Of a stretch of DNA of 64,000 nucleotides, positions 48,686-58,061 are shown in pieces. The notes below the pieces were generated by a model that saw only the letters and a list, made by a program, of their open reading frames with translations, did not search any database and was not told the origin of the DNA. Both the position numbers and the translations under genes were made by a program. Each line of letters begins with the position of its first letter. The first letter of the stretch is position 1. Origin of the DNA: Sulfurisphaera tokodaii str. 7 (GTDB lineage Archaea; Thermoproteota; Thermoprotei_A; Sulfolobales; Sulfolobaceae); contig NC_003106.2 of the NCBI RefSeq assembly GCF_000011205.1, positions 496,001-560,000 of the forward strand, read 5' to 3'.

Positions 48686-49771
48686 ATGAATTTCATTTAC
48701 CCAGATTATATGAGGAATAGTATTTATAATCTTGCCTGTGGTATAGCTGATTTTCTTGGAGTAAAGAGAGAATGTAGGGGAAATAAGATAAATATTTCTG
48801 GTAAAAAATTGGCATTAATTCTTCTTGACGGACTAGGTTACAACATGTTGAAATCTGTAGGTCTTGAAAGTGAAAACAAGATAACTACTGTTTTTCCTTC
48901 AACTACATCAACAGTATTAACCACATTATTTACAGCACAATTACCCGGTGAACATGGAATTCTAGGCTATAATACTTTGTCTAAGAGGCTAGGAGGAATA
49001 GCTAATGCTCTTAGATTCACTTATCCAGCAATTGGAAATAGGGATACTGTAACTGAAAATATCAAGTTTTCGAGTGCATTTCCAAATGTTAAAAGCTACT
49101 TAACTGAAGTAAAAGATAAAAAGACCGCGGAAGTCATACCCAAAGGTATTGATAATACTGAATTTACATTAGCAACCCATGGGAAAGTATCTACAACAAA
49201 AACGTATGTAACATATTGGGATGCGCTATACGAATTTTCTAATATACTTCAAGATTACGATTTTGTTTATTTTTACATACCAGATATAGATACTTTAGCT
49301 CATAAGTATGGTCCTTCATCTTTACCAGTAAAGCAAGCTATAAAGGAAATTTTTGAAGGAGTTAGACAAATAGCTTTGCATCACCAAGATTATATATTCG
49401 TTATTACAGCTGATCATGGTCATGTTGAAGCATCTTCCCATATACTGTTAAACCAAGATACTGAACTTCTAGATATGTTATATTTGCCCCCATATGGGGA
49501 TTCAAGAGCTTTATTTTTCTTAACAAAATTTGATTTAAAGACATATCTCTATCACAAGTACCCTGAATTAAAAGTTTTTGAAAAAGTGGATTTTGAAAGG
49601 CTTGTAGGAGCAGAAAATATAAATGCTGATTTTATAGCTGTACCCTCGGATAACAAAGCGTATATATACTCCTTTAAAGATCAAACAGATGATTACGCAA
49701 AATTAAAAGGTCATCATGGTGGTTTATCTGAAGACGAAATGTATGTTCCTCTGGTGATACTAAATGGTTGA
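48686..49771 (+). CDS. Type I phosphodiesterase/nucleotide pyrophosphatase family protein
   Basis: Alkaline-phosphatase-superfamily enzyme of 361 residues. The metal Asp is in LILLDGLGYNML, the nucleophile Thr in VFPSTTSTVLTTLF, then HGILGYN, IPDIDTLAHKYGP and ITADHGHVE, with a final HHGGLS. These supply the two-metal site of nucleotide pyrophosphatases. No signal peptide is seen, so it is probably cytoplasmic. It overlaps the phosphoribosyltransferase gene by 8 bases. Confidence 0.9.
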   Translation: MNFIYPDYMRNSIYNLACGIADFLGVKRECRGNKINISGKKLALILLDGLGYNMLKSVGLESENKITTVFPSTTSTVLTTLFTAQLPGEHGILGYNTLSKRLGGIANALRFTYPAIGNRDTVTENIKFSSAFPNVKSYLTEVKDKKTAEVIPKGIDNTEFTLATHGKVSTTKTYVTYWDALYEFSNILQDYDFVYFYIPDIDTLAHKYGPSSLPVKQAIKEIFEGVRQIALHHQDYIFVITADHGHVEASSHILLNQDTELLDMLYLPPYGDSRALFFLTKFDLKTYLYHKYPELKVFEKVDFERLVGAENINADFIAVPSDNKAYIYSFKDQTDDYAKLKGHHGGLSEDEMYVPLVILNG

Positions 49772-50294
49772 ATATTATGTACCTAAATGGGAAGAAATAG
49801 AAGAAGGGATTTTAGATGTTGTAGAGAAAATGGTTAATGATGACTTTGTGCCAGACGTTATTGTTGCTATCTTAACTGGTGGAGTAATACCAGCTAAATT
49901 AGTCGCAGACGCATTAGGGATTAGAAATATAAAATACATAGATATAAAATTCTATAAAGGAATTGAGTCTAGAGAAAGAAAACCAGTAATAAAAGCTGTT
50001 TATGTAGATAACTTAGAAAATAAGAAGGTTCTAATAATAGATGACGTAGCAGATACTGGTGAAACATTAGATGCTGTAGGTAACATCATAACTATGTATA
50101 ATCCTTCTCTCATTAGATCAGCTACGGTATATGTGAAACCTTGGTCTAGGAAATATCCTGATTATTATTATAAAATATTAGATAAATGGATCATTTTTCC
50201 ATGGGATAAATGGGAAGTAGTAAGAGAAAACACAAATGCACCAATAGATAAAAAGGAAAAATATTTTGATATTTTGAGAAAACTTAGAAAATAG
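49764..50294 (+). CDS. Phosphoribosyltransferase (purine type)
   Basis: Type I PRTase of 176 residues. The PRPP loop is VLIIDDVADTGETLDAV and the flexible loop region KFYKGIESRERKP; the hood motif includes KWIIFPWDKWEVVRE, as in archaeal hypoxanthine/xanthine/guanine PRTases. The base specificity is not determined. Likely purine salvage, co-expressed with the phosphodiesterase. Confidence 0.88.
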   Translation: MVEYYVPKWEEIEEGILDVVEKMVNDDFVPDVIVAILTGGVIPAKLVADALGIRNIKYIDIKFYKGIESRERKPVIKAVYVDNLENKKVLIIDDVADTGETLDAVGNIITMYNPSLIRSATVYVKPWSRKYPDYYYKILDKWIIFPWDKWEVVRENTNAPIDKKEKYFDILRKLRK

Positions 50295-51972
50295 ATGGTT
50301 CCCTATATTCTCCCCATATTTCTCTTAAAGTTCCGCTAATCTCTCCTACTGTTGCACCAGCTTTTATAGCGTTTAAAATGTATGGGAATAAGTTTTCATT
50401 TTCTTTTTCTGCAGCTTTCCTTAACATATTTAGTGAATCTCTCCACTTTATTTCATCCCTCTCGCTTCTATATTTCTTTAATCTCTCTAGAACTCTATTT
50501 CTCACTTCTGGATTAACCCTAAATACTTCAGTAGTTCCAATCCAATCTGGTTCATAAAACATATTTACACCTACTTTAACCATTTCTCCACTTTCAATTT
50601 TCTTTTGAATCCTATAAGCACTTTCAGCAATTTCTGCTTGTGGATAACCTTTTTCAATAGCCTTCATCATGCCCCCCATACTCTCAATTTTTTCAATTAT
50701 TTTCCATGCTTTCTCCTCAATTTCATCTGTTAGTGCTTCAATGTAATAAGATCCAGCTAATGGGTCTATTGTGTCAGCAGCACCACTCTCATACGCAATA
50801 ATTTGCTGAACTCTTATAGCAATCTTAGCCGCTTTCTCACTTGGCAAAGCTAAGGCTTCATCATAGGAATTTACGTGTAAGCTTTGAGTTCCTCCTAGTA
50901 CAGCAGCTAAAGCTTGTAAAGTAGTTCTAATGATATTTATTTCTGGCTGTTGTGCTGTTAACTCGGCACCGCCAGTTTGTGTGTGGAATCTTAACATCAT
51001 TGATTCTGGTTTTTTAGCACCAAACCATTCTTTCATTATTTTGGCCCACATTCTCCTTGCCGCCCTAAACTTTGCCACTTCTTCAAAAATGTTAGTATAT
51101 CCAGCGAAGAAGAATGAGAGTTTAGGCGCAAATTCATCTACTGGAATTCCTCTTTCCATTGTCTTTCTTACATACTCAATTCCATCTGCTAGTGTAAATG
51201 CTACCTCAAGTATTGCATCAGCACCAGCTTCTCTAATGTGATATCCACTAATACTTATTGGATACCACTTTGGTATGTTTTTAGCTGAATATTCTATTAA
51301 ATCTATTGCATATCTCATAGACGGTTCTGGCGGATATATAAAGTTTTTCCTCGCTATATATTCTTTTAGAATATCATTCTGAACTGTTCCATCTAAAACT
51401 TTCTTGTCAATTCCTCTTGCTTCAGCTGTAGCTACATACATTGAAAGCAATTCTATTGCTGTGGCATTGATTGTCATTGACGTAGTTACCTTATCTAAAG
51501 GTATGCCACTCATCACTATATCCATTTCTTTCCAATGGAACATTGAAACTCCAACAACACCAACTTCTGTAAACGCTAAGATATGATCAGGGTCTAATCC
51601 TAACTGTGTTGGTAAATCAAATGCCATACTTAAACCAGTTTGTCCTGCTTGTAGTAATTTTCTAAATCTTTCATTTGTGTCTTCAGCGGATCCAAACCCT
51701 GCATATTGTCTAATTGTCCATAATCTTCCCCTATACATTGTAGGGTAAATTCCTCTGGTAAAGGGATATTCACCTGGAAAACCTATTTTTTCGGCATAAG
51801 AACCTTTAAGGTCTAATGGTGTGTATAATCTCTTAACTTCAATTCCCGAGGGAGTAGAGAATGATTGTTTTCTTTCAGGTCTTTTGCTCAACCATGGCTT
51901 TAGAACTTTTTCCTCCCACTGCTGGTAACTTTCTTTAATTTTCTCCTCAGTATCCAAATCTAAATCCCGCAT
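50284..51972 (-). CDS. Methylmalonyl-CoA mutase large (catalytic) subunit
   Basis: TIM-barrel subunit of 562 residues of B12-dependent methylmalonyl-CoA mutase. TMYRGRLWTIRQYAGFG contains Y90 and YPPEPSMR contains R220, the Tyr and Arg that distinguish methylmalonyl-CoA from isobutyryl-CoA mutases. HTQTGGAELTAQQP is the active-site loop. The cobalamin-binding domain is not fused and is not in the window, so it must be a separate subunit. It stands divergent to the epimerase; both interconvert methylmalonyl- and succinyl-CoA in the Sulfolobales carbon-fixation cycle. Confidence 0.93.
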   Translation of the reverse strand: MRDLDLDTEEKIKESYQQWEEKVLKPWLSKRPERKQSFSTPSGIEVKRLYTPLDLKGSYAEKIGFPGEYPFTRGIYPTMYRGRLWTIRQYAGFGSAEDTNERFRKLLQAGQTGLSMAFDLPTQLGLDPDHILAFTEVGVVGVSMFHWKEMDIVMSGIPLDKVTTSMTINATAIELLSMYVATAEARGIDKKVLDGTVQNDILKEYIARKNFIYPPEPSMRYAIDLIEYSAKNIPKWYPISISGYHIREAGADAILEVAFTLADGIEYVRKTMERGIPVDEFAPKLSFFFAGYTNIFEEVAKFRAARRMWAKIMKEWFGAKKPESMMLRFHTQTGGAELTAQQPEINIIRTTLQALAAVLGGTQSLHVNSYDEALALPSEKAAKIAIRVQQIIAYESGAADTIDPLAGSYYIEALTDEIEEKAWKIIEKIESMGGMMKAIEKGYPQAEIAESAYRIQKKIESGEMVKVGVNMFYEPDWIGTTEVFRVNPEVRNRVLERLKKYRSERDEIKWRDSLNMLRKAAEKENENLFPYILNAIKAGATVGEISGTLREIWGEYREPSIF

Positions 51973-52047
51973 TTATATATGTTTAAACACTTAAAACTTT
52001 TGCTTTTTTAAACAAACTTTTAAGTCAAAAATGTAAAAATACAATTG

Positions 52048-52470
52048 ATGGAGACACAAAATATAGATCATATAGGTATTGCTGTGGAAAATATAGAGGA
52101 AGCAATAAAATTTTATACTGAAAAGTTGGGAATGAAGGTTATACATAGAGAAGTGTTGGAGGATAGAGGCTTAAAGGTTGCATTTTTAACTGGTAAAGAA
52201 GGCGAAACAGCAATAGAATTATTAGAACCTATTAACCATGAAGATATGAATAATACTGTAGCTAAATTCATTAAAAATAGGGGTCAGGGTTTACATCATT
52301 TAGCTATAAAAGTTGAAAACATAGAGTCTTCACTTAAGGAGTTAGAATCTCAAGGAATTCAGTTAGTTGATAAAAAGCCAAGACCTGGTGCTAGAGGGCA
52401 TTTAGTTGCGTTTGTTCACCCTAAGAGTGTGATGGGTGTTTTACTGGAGTTAGTTCAGCCGAGAGAATAA
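52048..52470 (+). CDS. Methylmalonyl-CoA epimerase
   Basis: Vicinal oxygen chelate enzyme of about 140 residues that converts (S)- to (R)-methylmalonyl-CoA. Metal ligands are H9-10 in IDHIGIAVENIEEA, H in GLHHLAIKVENIE and the final Glu in GVLLELVQPR, with KPRPGARGHLVAF. TTG-ATG lie side by side; the ATG, about 28 bases after a TTTTAAG box, is used. Divergent from the mutase gene with a shared promoter region of 75 bases. Confidence 0.93.
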   Translation: METQNIDHIGIAVENIEEAIKFYTEKLGMKVIHREVLEDRGLKVAFLTGKEGETAIELLEPINHEDMNNTVAKFIKNRGQGLHHLAIKVENIESSLKELESQGIQLVDKKPRPGARGHLVAFVHPKSVMGVLLELVQPRE

Positions 52471-52514
52471 ATGATTTTTTAACTTCAGTTTGATATATAT
52501 TATTGGGATCAACA

Positions 52515-53027
52515 ATGTCAAGGAAATATAGAGATCCTTTCGATTTATTTGATGAACTTTTTAGAGAAATAGAGGAGGAATTTGAGAGATTTGAAAGAGA
52601 GTTTATGAGATTAGGTAGTGAAGAAGGTGCTAAAGTTTACGGTCCTTACGTTTATGGATTTAGAATAACAGTAGGGCCAGACGGAAAACCAAAAATTGAA
52701 GAATTTGGAAACGTAAGGAATTTTAAGGGGAAACCTATAGTAAGTGAAGAAAGAGAACCATTAGTTGATGTTATAGAGAAAAATGATGAAGTTAGAGTAA
52801 TAGCTGAAGTACCTGGCGTGAATAAAGATCAGATTAAAGTAAAAATTTCTGGAAATAAGTTGATCATACAAGCACAAGGTGAAGATAGAAAGTATTATAA
52901 AGAGGTAGAATTACCTACTGAGGTTGATGATAAAAGTGCTAAAGCTACGTATAATAATGGTGTATTACAAGTAATTTTGAAGAAGAAACAGCACCAAGAA
53001 GCTGGTACCGAAATTAAGGTTGAGTAG
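52515..53027 (+). CDS. Small heat shock protein, Hsp20 family
   Basis: Alpha-crystallin-type chaperone of about 170 residues. The N-terminal arm is rich in Phe/Glu (DPFDLFDELFREIEEEFERF), the alpha-crystallin domain spans about 90-165 (PLVDVIEKNDEVRVIAEVPG, YNNGVLQVILKKK). A TTG at 52503 extends the frame by four codons. The C-terminal I-x-I anchor is only weakly present (TEIKVE). Prevents aggregation of unfolded proteins. Confidence 0.9.
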   Translation: MSRKYRDPFDLFDELFREIEEEFERFEREFMRLGSEEGAKVYGPYVYGFRITVGPDGKPKIEEFGNVRNFKGKPIVSEEREPLVDVIEKNDEVRVIAEVPGVNKDQIKVKISGNKLIIQAQGEDRKYYKEVELPTEVDDKSAKATYNNGVLQVILKKKQHQEAGTEIKVE

Positions 53028-53526
53028 AATTATCTAATTTTTTTATAACTACTTTTTCGCTTTGAATAAAGCTTAATCCACTAGGATCTTCTATGATCAA
53101 TGTAAATGGTTTTTTACCCTCTTTTGCTTCAAATATATCTTTACACGTTTTTTCATTACACTCATTTATTTGATCTATAATGATTTCTAATATACCTTCC
53201 ACAGTTGTTATAATTCCTTGATAAGCAGAGCCAGCTGTTATCTCAACACCTAACTCTGGAATTATTAAGCTAGCAAACGCTGATCTATATACGATAGTAT
53301 TTAGATCGTTTTCTGTTTCAATTTTATATTCTAACTTTATAGGAGTTAGTGTTTCGAAAGGTTTTACATCTCTTACTCTGAATCCACAATTTTCACACTC
53401 CCAAACTGATAATTCTAACTTGCCTACCTTAGGAGCCTCATAAACGTACTCTTTAATTACTAGAGTCTCTTTATGGCATACCGGGCAAATGTGTTTTCCT
53501 TCATAGAGTAATTTAGGCTCACTCAT
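53014..53526 (-). CDS. ZPR1-type zinc-finger protein
   Basis: Archaeal ZPR1 homologue of 170 residues with a C4 zinc finger: C-x2-C in ICPVCHKE and C-x2-C in ECENCGFRVRDV, followed by the ZPR1 beta domain (ITAGSAYQGIITTVEGILE). Eukaryotic ZPR1 binds and folds eEF1A; here it lies next to a translational-GTPase gene on the opposite strand, a fitting but unproven link. It overlaps the end of the Hsp20 gene by 14 bases. Confidence 0.88.
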   Translation of the reverse strand: MSEPKLLYEGKHICPVCHKETLVIKEYVYEAPKVGKLELSVWECENCGFRVRDVKPFETLTPIKLEYKIETENDLNTIVYRSAFASLIIPELGVEITAGSAYQGIITTVEGILEIIIDQINECNEKTCKDIFEAKEGKKPFTLIIEDPSGLSFIQSEKVVIKKLDNSTQP

Positions 53527-53586
53527 TTATCTTCAATTATAAAATTTAAACCCTAGTACAAATTATTTATTGATAAAAGTGGTGAG

Positions 53587-55164
53587 ATGAACTATCCTAG
53601 AGAAAGTGAAGATGGTAAGATTGAGTATAAACTTATTCTTACCAGTAAGGATGAAAGTAGATTACAAGAGTTAGCGTCTCAAATGAAGTATAGATTAGAA
53701 GAAGGAGGAGGAGAGGCTTTCTATATAATTGGTGTTAGCGATAATGGTGAAGTATTAGGATTAACAGAGAACGAGTTGAATAAGAGCTTAGAAATTCTTT
53801 CAAAAATATCATCCATTATTAATGCAAAGATAGTTCATGTAAGGAAAGTAGAAGCAAAAAAAGGAAAATATATTGCTGAAGTTTTAGTTAGAATTCATAG
53901 AGACAAAATACCGGTACAAGTAAATATTGCAGTCATGGGTCATGTGAATGCTGGCAAAAGCACTTTAACTGGGGCTCTTATTTTTGGAAAATTAGACGAT
54001 GGCAATGGTACTTTGAGAGCAATGGTAGCTAAACACGTCCATGAAGTAATATCAGGTAGAACTTCTTCCATAACACTAAGAGTTCTTGGCTTAAAAGATA
54101 ATGGGGAAGTAGTAAATTGGAACTTACGAGACCCGTTAGACGAAGCTGATGTAACACTAAATAGTTCTAAAATTATACGTTTAGTAGATTTAGGTGGTCA
54201 TGAGAGATATCTAAGAACTACGCTTAAAGGTTTGTTAGGTTACGAGATAGATTATGTTATGCTCGTTGTAGGATCAGATGACGGTTTATCAGCTATGGGG
54301 AAGGAACATTTAGCAGTAGCATCTATTTTACATTTTCCAATTTTTATTGTTATAACTAAAATTGATAAATATCCGAAAGAAAGAATTAATGAGATAATAA
54401 CTGATATAAGAAATGTTCTAAAAATTCCTGGAATAAATAGACTTGTAATTGAGGTAGAGAGTGAAGAAGATTTGTTAAATGCAATTCTTGCTATGAGAAC
54501 TGGAAGAGTAGTTCCAATATTTAAAGTCTCTAATGTAACTGGAGAAGGGCTATCTTTGCTTATAAAGTTTCTAAATATGTTACCTCCTAAAAATAAAGTA
54601 GAGAAAGTAAGTATTTCGCAACCTCCCTTAGTTTATATTGATGAGATATATAACGTAACTGGCGTTGGAACTGTTATTTTGGGCTCTGTTATACGCGGGA
54701 GTGTAAATACGAACGACATTTATTATATTGGTCCTACAAAGTTTGGTGAATTTAAACCAGTCAAAGTAAAGTCTATACAGCTAAATAGAATTTTTGTCGA
54801 TACTGTTTATTCCGGCAGTATTGCGACTTTTGCAATACAAGGAGTTGAAAAAGATACGTTGAGAAAAGGCATGGTGCTAGTCAAGAATGATCCTAAAGCT
54901 CATAAGAAATTTAAGGCAAAAGTAATAGTACTTCATCATCCAACAACAATAAGAGAAGGTTATGTAGCAACATTACACCTTTACACTATAAGACAAGCTG
55001 TAAAATTTGAAAAAATAACTAAGAAATATTTACGTACTGGTGATTCCTCAGAAGTTGTTCTATCTTTTCTTTACAGGCCAGAATACATAGAGAAAGATCA
55101 AATATTTGTGTTTAGAGAAGGAAGAACAAGAGGTCTAGGTATAATAACTGAATTACTAGATTAG
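53587..55164 (+). CDS. GTPBP1-like translational GTPase
   Basis: EF-Tu/EF1A-superfamily GTPase of 525 residues with an extra N-terminal domain (1-110). G1 is GHVNAGKS (118-125), G3 DLGGHERYLRTTLKGL, G4 TKID, and two beta-barrel domains follow (VTGVGTVILGSVIRGSV; LRTGDSSEVVLSF). Archaeal members are related to GTPBP1/2, implicated in ribosome rescue and mRNA decay. Starts 8 bases after GTGAG; convergent with the SRPBCC gene by 4 bases. Confidence 0.9.
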   Translation: MNYPRESEDGKIEYKLILTSKDESRLQELASQMKYRLEEGGGEAFYIIGVSDNGEVLGLTENELNKSLEILSKISSIINAKIVHVRKVEAKKGKYIAEVLVRIHRDKIPVQVNIAVMGHVNAGKSTLTGALIFGKLDDGNGTLRAMVAKHVHEVISGRTSSITLRVLGLKDNGEVVNWNLRDPLDEADVTLNSSKIIRLVDLGGHERYLRTTLKGLLGYEIDYVMLVVGSDDGLSAMGKEHLAVASILHFPIFIVITKIDKYPKERINEIITDIRNVLKIPGINRLVIEVESEEDLLNAILAMRTGRVVPIFKVSNVTGEGLSLLIKFLNMLPPKNKVEKVSISQPPLVYIDEIYNVTGVGTVILGSVIRGSVNTNDIYYIGPTKFGEFKPVKVKSIQLNRIFVDTVYSGSIATFAIQGVEKDTLRKGMVLVKNDPKAHKKFKAKVIVLHHPTTIREGYVATLHLYTIRQAVKFEKITKKYLRTGDSSEVVLSFLYRPEYIEKDQIFVFREGRTRGLGIITELLD

Positions 55165-55559
55165 CTTACTGCTTGTGCCGTACACTCTAAAATTTGTTTA
55201 GTTAATTGTGAGACGTGTTTTTCAACAAAGTTTTTTAATGCGGGGATTTGAACATCAACTTCGTAATCAACATCATAAATTAACTCATGATTCTGAATTC
55301 TAACTAAACTTCTTACTGTAGCTTTTACTCCAGCTCCTAATATTTCTATAACAGTTTCAGACCAATTATCTCCTTTATTAAAAGATTTGACTTCACCATC
55401 AGTTTCAATAGTTAAGAACCCTATTCTGCTTTTTGCTACAAATCTATTTTCCTCGATATCCTCGATACCTGGAACACAACGCAGTAAATTGTAATAACTA
55501 GAAATAAAAATTTCGGCTTTTTTTATATCATTTATTTTAATTTTTCCTTGTAATTTCAT
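55161..55559 (-). CDS. SRPBCC/CoxG-like protein (second copy)
   Basis: A 132-residue START/SRPBCC-fold protein, a divergent paralogue of the adjacent CoxG-like protein. It shares LRCVPGIEDIEEN (PGxxx motif) and strand-rich layout, and ends in a long helix. Its ATG overlaps the upstream CoxG-like stop by 4 bases. CoxG helps maturation or membrane attachment of CO-dehydrogenase-type molybdenum hydroxylases; this copy may form a heterodimer with the first. Confidence 0.75.
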   Translation of the reverse strand: MKLQGKIKINDIKKAEIFISSYYNLLRCVPGIEDIEENRFVAKSRIGFLTIETDGEVKSFNKGDNWSETVIEILGAGVKATVRSLVRIQNHELIYDVDYEVDVQIPALKNFVEKHVSQLTKQILECTAQAVS

Positions 55560-55990
55560 CTATTACTCGCCTTTGTTTTAATACATTCAAATAAATCATT
55601 TAAAATTTTATTAACGGCAGAATCCATTAATCTAGCTCCTATTGAAGCTAATATACCACTCACTTTTACATCAGCAGAATACTTGAGCCTAGTAGGATTG
55701 TCTATTACAGTAACTAAAGCATTTATATCTACATTACTATTTAATCCGTTACCTTTCGCTACTAAAGTAACTGTTTTATTTTCTTTATCTATTTGGACGA
55801 ATTTTACTGAAGCTTTATAATCTCCTTTTATAAATCCAATACCGGTAGAGCCTACGACTTTATATTCGTCTCCTTCTTTGTTTAGACTTTTTAGACCTGG
55901 AAAACATGATGCTATTTTTTCTGGACTTGTGACATATTCCCATAATTCTTGGGAAGAGATAGGAACTTGAACTTCCCCTTCAAATTTCAT
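55556..55990 (-). CDS. CoxG-family protein (SRPBCC)
   Basis: A 144-residue member of the carbon monoxide dehydrogenase subunit G family. FEGEVQVPISSQELWEYVTSPEKIASCFPGLKSL is split here into its parts: the N-terminal strand EVQVPISSQELWEYV and the CFPGL motif are both family hallmarks. The end LMDSAVNKILNDLFECI is the long C-terminal helix. It lies beside genes for medium and small subunits of such an enzyme. Predicted to bind a hydrophobic ligand or aid cofactor insertion. Confidence 0.83.
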   Translation of the reverse strand: MKFEGEVQVPISSQELWEYVTSPEKIASCFPGLKSLNKEGDEYKVVGSTGIGFIKGDYKASVKFVQIDKENKTVTLVAKGNGLNSNVDINALVTVIDNPTRLKYSADVKVSGILASIGARLMDSAVNKILNDLFECIKTKASNR

Positions 55991-56017
55991 AAGCTATTAT
56001 AACAAATAGTAGTATTT

Positions 56018-56575
56018 ATGAGAATTGGTGCTGTTGTACTAGCTGCAGGAGAAGCTAAACGATTTGGCAAAAATAAGCTTATTCAGAATTTTATGGGAAA
56101 ACCGATAATAATAAGAGTTATAGAGTCAGTCAGTTTTTTAGACAGAGTAATAATTGTTGGTAAATATATAGAAGAATTGATACCATTTTTAAAGAATGAA
56201 ATAGTTATCTATAACCCTAAATGGATGCTGGGTATAAGTGAATCAATTAAGCTTGGAGTTAGGTTCTTTCAAGATTATGATGGTGTCTTAATAGTACTAG
56301 GAGATATGCCCCTATTAACTTCAGAGACTATAAGAAAAATTATTATAAATTTCAAAGAAAGTTGTTCGGCTGTTGTTCCAGTGTATAATAATATTAGAGG
56401 AAATCCAGTTCTAATTTCAAGAAAATTATACGAACAAGTTTTTTCATTATCTGGAGATATAGGAGCAAGAGAAATATTGAAAAAGAGAAGTGATTTATGT
56501 TTTGTTGAATGCGGAGTAGAAGTTGTTACTGATGTTGATACGGAGTCTGACTTAACTTCTCTGCAGCAGCCTTAA
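56018..56575 (+). CDS. MocA/MobA-like nucleotidyltransferase
   Basis: NTP transferase of 185 residues, probably molybdenum cofactor cytidylyl- or guanylyltransferase. The nucleotide motif is [16 protein letters not shown], the metal-binding segment [15 protein letters not shown], and [19 protein letters not shown] binds the pterin side. Molybdenum hydroxylases of the xanthine oxidase family use the cytosine dinucleotide form, and the gene is embedded between cox-type genes on the other strand, overlapping the small subunit gene by 50 bases. Confidence 0.85.
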   Translation: MRIGAVVLAAGEAKRFGKNKLIQNFMGKPIIIRVIESVSFLDRVIIVGKYIEELIPFLKNEIVIYNPKWMLGISESIKLGVRFFQDYDGVLIVLGDMPLLTSETIRKIIINFKESCSAVVPVYNNIRGNPVLISRKLYEQVFSLSGDIGAREILKKRSDLCFVECGVEVVTDVDTESDLTSLQQP

Positions 56576-57041
56576 TAGCTTTTACAATATTTTGATATCC
56601 AGTACATCTACATAGGTTCCCAGATATGCCTTCTCTTATTTCTTCCTCTGTTGGATTAGGTTTTTCCCTAAGTAGCCAATAAGCTTCCATTATCATACCA
56701 GGGGTGCAATACCCACATTGTAATGCGTGATTCTCCCAGAAAGCTTCTTGTATTGGATGAAGTTTTCCATCTTTAGCTAATCCTTCAACTGTAAGTATTT
56801 CTGCTCCATCTGCTTCTACTGCAAGCACTGTGCATGATTTTACTGATTTTCCGTTCATAATTACCGTACAAGCACCACAATTTGATGTATCACAACCAAT
56901 ATGTACTCCAGTAAATCCTAATTCTCTAAGTACATGAACTAATAATCTTCTAGGTTCAACTTCAGTCTCATACTTTTCGCCATTTATCTTTAATGTAATT
57001 TTTACTTTTTGATCACTATTGATTATTTTCATCTGTTTCAC
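56526..57041 (-). CDS. Molybdenum hydroxylase small subunit (CoxS-type, two [2Fe-2S])
   Basis: Electron-transfer subunit of 171 residues. The plant-type ferredoxin cluster cysteines are in [17 protein letters not shown] and KSCTVLA; the second [2Fe-2S] set is in [11 protein letters not shown] and [12 protein letters not shown]. Both clusters are complete. It follows the medium subunit with a 4-base overlap. In Sulfolobales the related three-subunit enzyme is a glyceraldehyde/aldehyde oxidoreductase. Confidence 0.93.
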   Translation of the reverse strand: MKQMKIINSDQKVKITLKINGEKYETEVEPRRLLVHVLRELGFTGVHIGCDTSNCGACTVIMNGKSVKSCTVLAVEADGAEILTVEGLAKDGKLHPIQEAFWENHALQCGYCTPGMIMEAYWLLREKPNPTEEEIREGISGNLCRCTGYQNIVKAIKAAAEKLSQTPYQHQ

Positions 57042-57889
57042 CTCTTTAACGCTGTAATAATAGCTCTCTTAGTTAAAACTTTTACCATCTTTTTCTTATA
57101 TTCAGCAGAGCCTCTTAAATCTGAAGTGGGGTTTGCACTCTCCATAGCTCTTGTTGCCGCTTTTTCAATTATCTCGTCATTTAACCTTTTACCGAGTAAC
57201 TCTTCTTCAGCACCTTTTGCTCTAACAGCTACATTATTTACTGCTGTTAATCCAATTCTAACATCTTCAATCACATCACCAGATAATTTTAGGAGTAATG
57301 CTACACCAACTATAGCAAAATCTCCAGCTCTTCTTTCTAGCTTTTGATAAGAGAATTTGTAACCTTCAAATGTTGGAACCTGAATTTCAGTAACAAGTTC
57401 ACCTGGATTTAAATCTGGAGTGAACATGTCCTTTGCAAATGATTTAAAGTTAACCACTCTGTCTCCTTTTCTACTTGTAATTTTTACTTTTGCATCCATT
57501 GCAATGAGAGCTGCTGGATAATCTGCGGAAGGATCTAAATGAGAAATACTACCCCCTATTGTTCCCATATTTCTTACTTGCGGATCTCCAATGTTACTAG
57601 CTGTTTCACTCAGTAGAGGTATTGATGATTTCGAGATGTTATAATGCGTAGTTAATGCTCCGATTTTATATAAGTTACCATCTTTAGTAATATAACTTAA
57701 ATTAGAGAATCTTCTGATTTCTACAATATATGAAGGCCTTATTAATCTTAGTTTTAGCATTGGTATTAAACTATGGCCACCAGCTAATGGTCTAGCGTCT
57801 TGATGTTCTTCTAAGAACTCTAAAGCTTCGTTTAGATTATCCGGAATAACATATCCAAACTTTGGCGGATACACAAAATTAGGTAACAA
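57038..57889 (-). CDS. Molybdenum hydroxylase medium subunit (CoxM-type, FAD)
   Basis: FAD-binding subunit of 283 residues. The flavin motifs are [16 protein letters not shown] and [20 protein letters not shown], with the C-terminal CO-dehydrogenase flavoprotein domain ([16 protein letters not shown]). The large, molybdenum-binding subunit is not in this window. Only 2 bases separate its start from the YHS gene upstream. Confidence 0.93.
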   Translation of the reverse strand: MLPNFVYPPKFGYVIPDNLNEALEFLEEHQDARPLAGGHSLIPMLKLRLIRPSYIVEIRRFSNLSYITKDGNLYKIGALTTHYNISKSSIPLLSETASNIGDPQVRNMGTIGGSISHLDPSADYPAALIAMDAKVKITSRKGDRVVNFKSFAKDMFTPDLNPGELVTEIQVPTFEGYKFSYQKLERRAGDFAIVGVALLLKLSGDVIEDVRIGLTAVNNVAVRAKGAEEELLGKRLNDEIIEKAATRAMESANPTSDLRGSAEYKKKMVKVLTKRAIITALKR

Positions 57890-57891
57890 AC

Positions 57892-58035
57892 TTATTTAAT
57901 ATATTTTTCTGGTCTCTTTTTGAATTCAGCCATGCACATCGGACTACAAAAATAATAAGTTTTTCCCTTATAGGTAAACTTATAAGGAGTGGAATCTTCT
58001 ACATCCATTCCACAAACAGGGTCTTTAATTTTCAT
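57892..58035 (-). CDS. YHS-domain protein
   Basis: A small metal-binding protein, about 47 residues from the ATG at 58035: [11 protein letters not shown], then [24 protein letters not shown], split as a TRASH/YHS knuckle with C-G-M and C-x3-C. An in-frame ATG at 58077 would extend it by 14 residues into the end of cobA; the shorter form matches the family and has an ACTTAAAAAC box about 28 bases upstream. YHS domains bind copper or other soft metals. It precedes the coxM-type gene by 2 bases. Confidence 0.75.
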   Translation of the reverse strand: MKIKDPVCGMDVEDSTPYKFTYKGKTYYFCSPMCMAEFKKRPEKYIK

Positions 58036-58061
58036 ATTTTTAAAGTTCTCATATAATGTTT

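Noticed and set aside
50930..51586. Two plus-strand open frames (50930-51241 and 51404-51586)
   Set aside because: Both are antisense to the methylmalonyl-CoA mutase gene, whose motifs are unambiguous.
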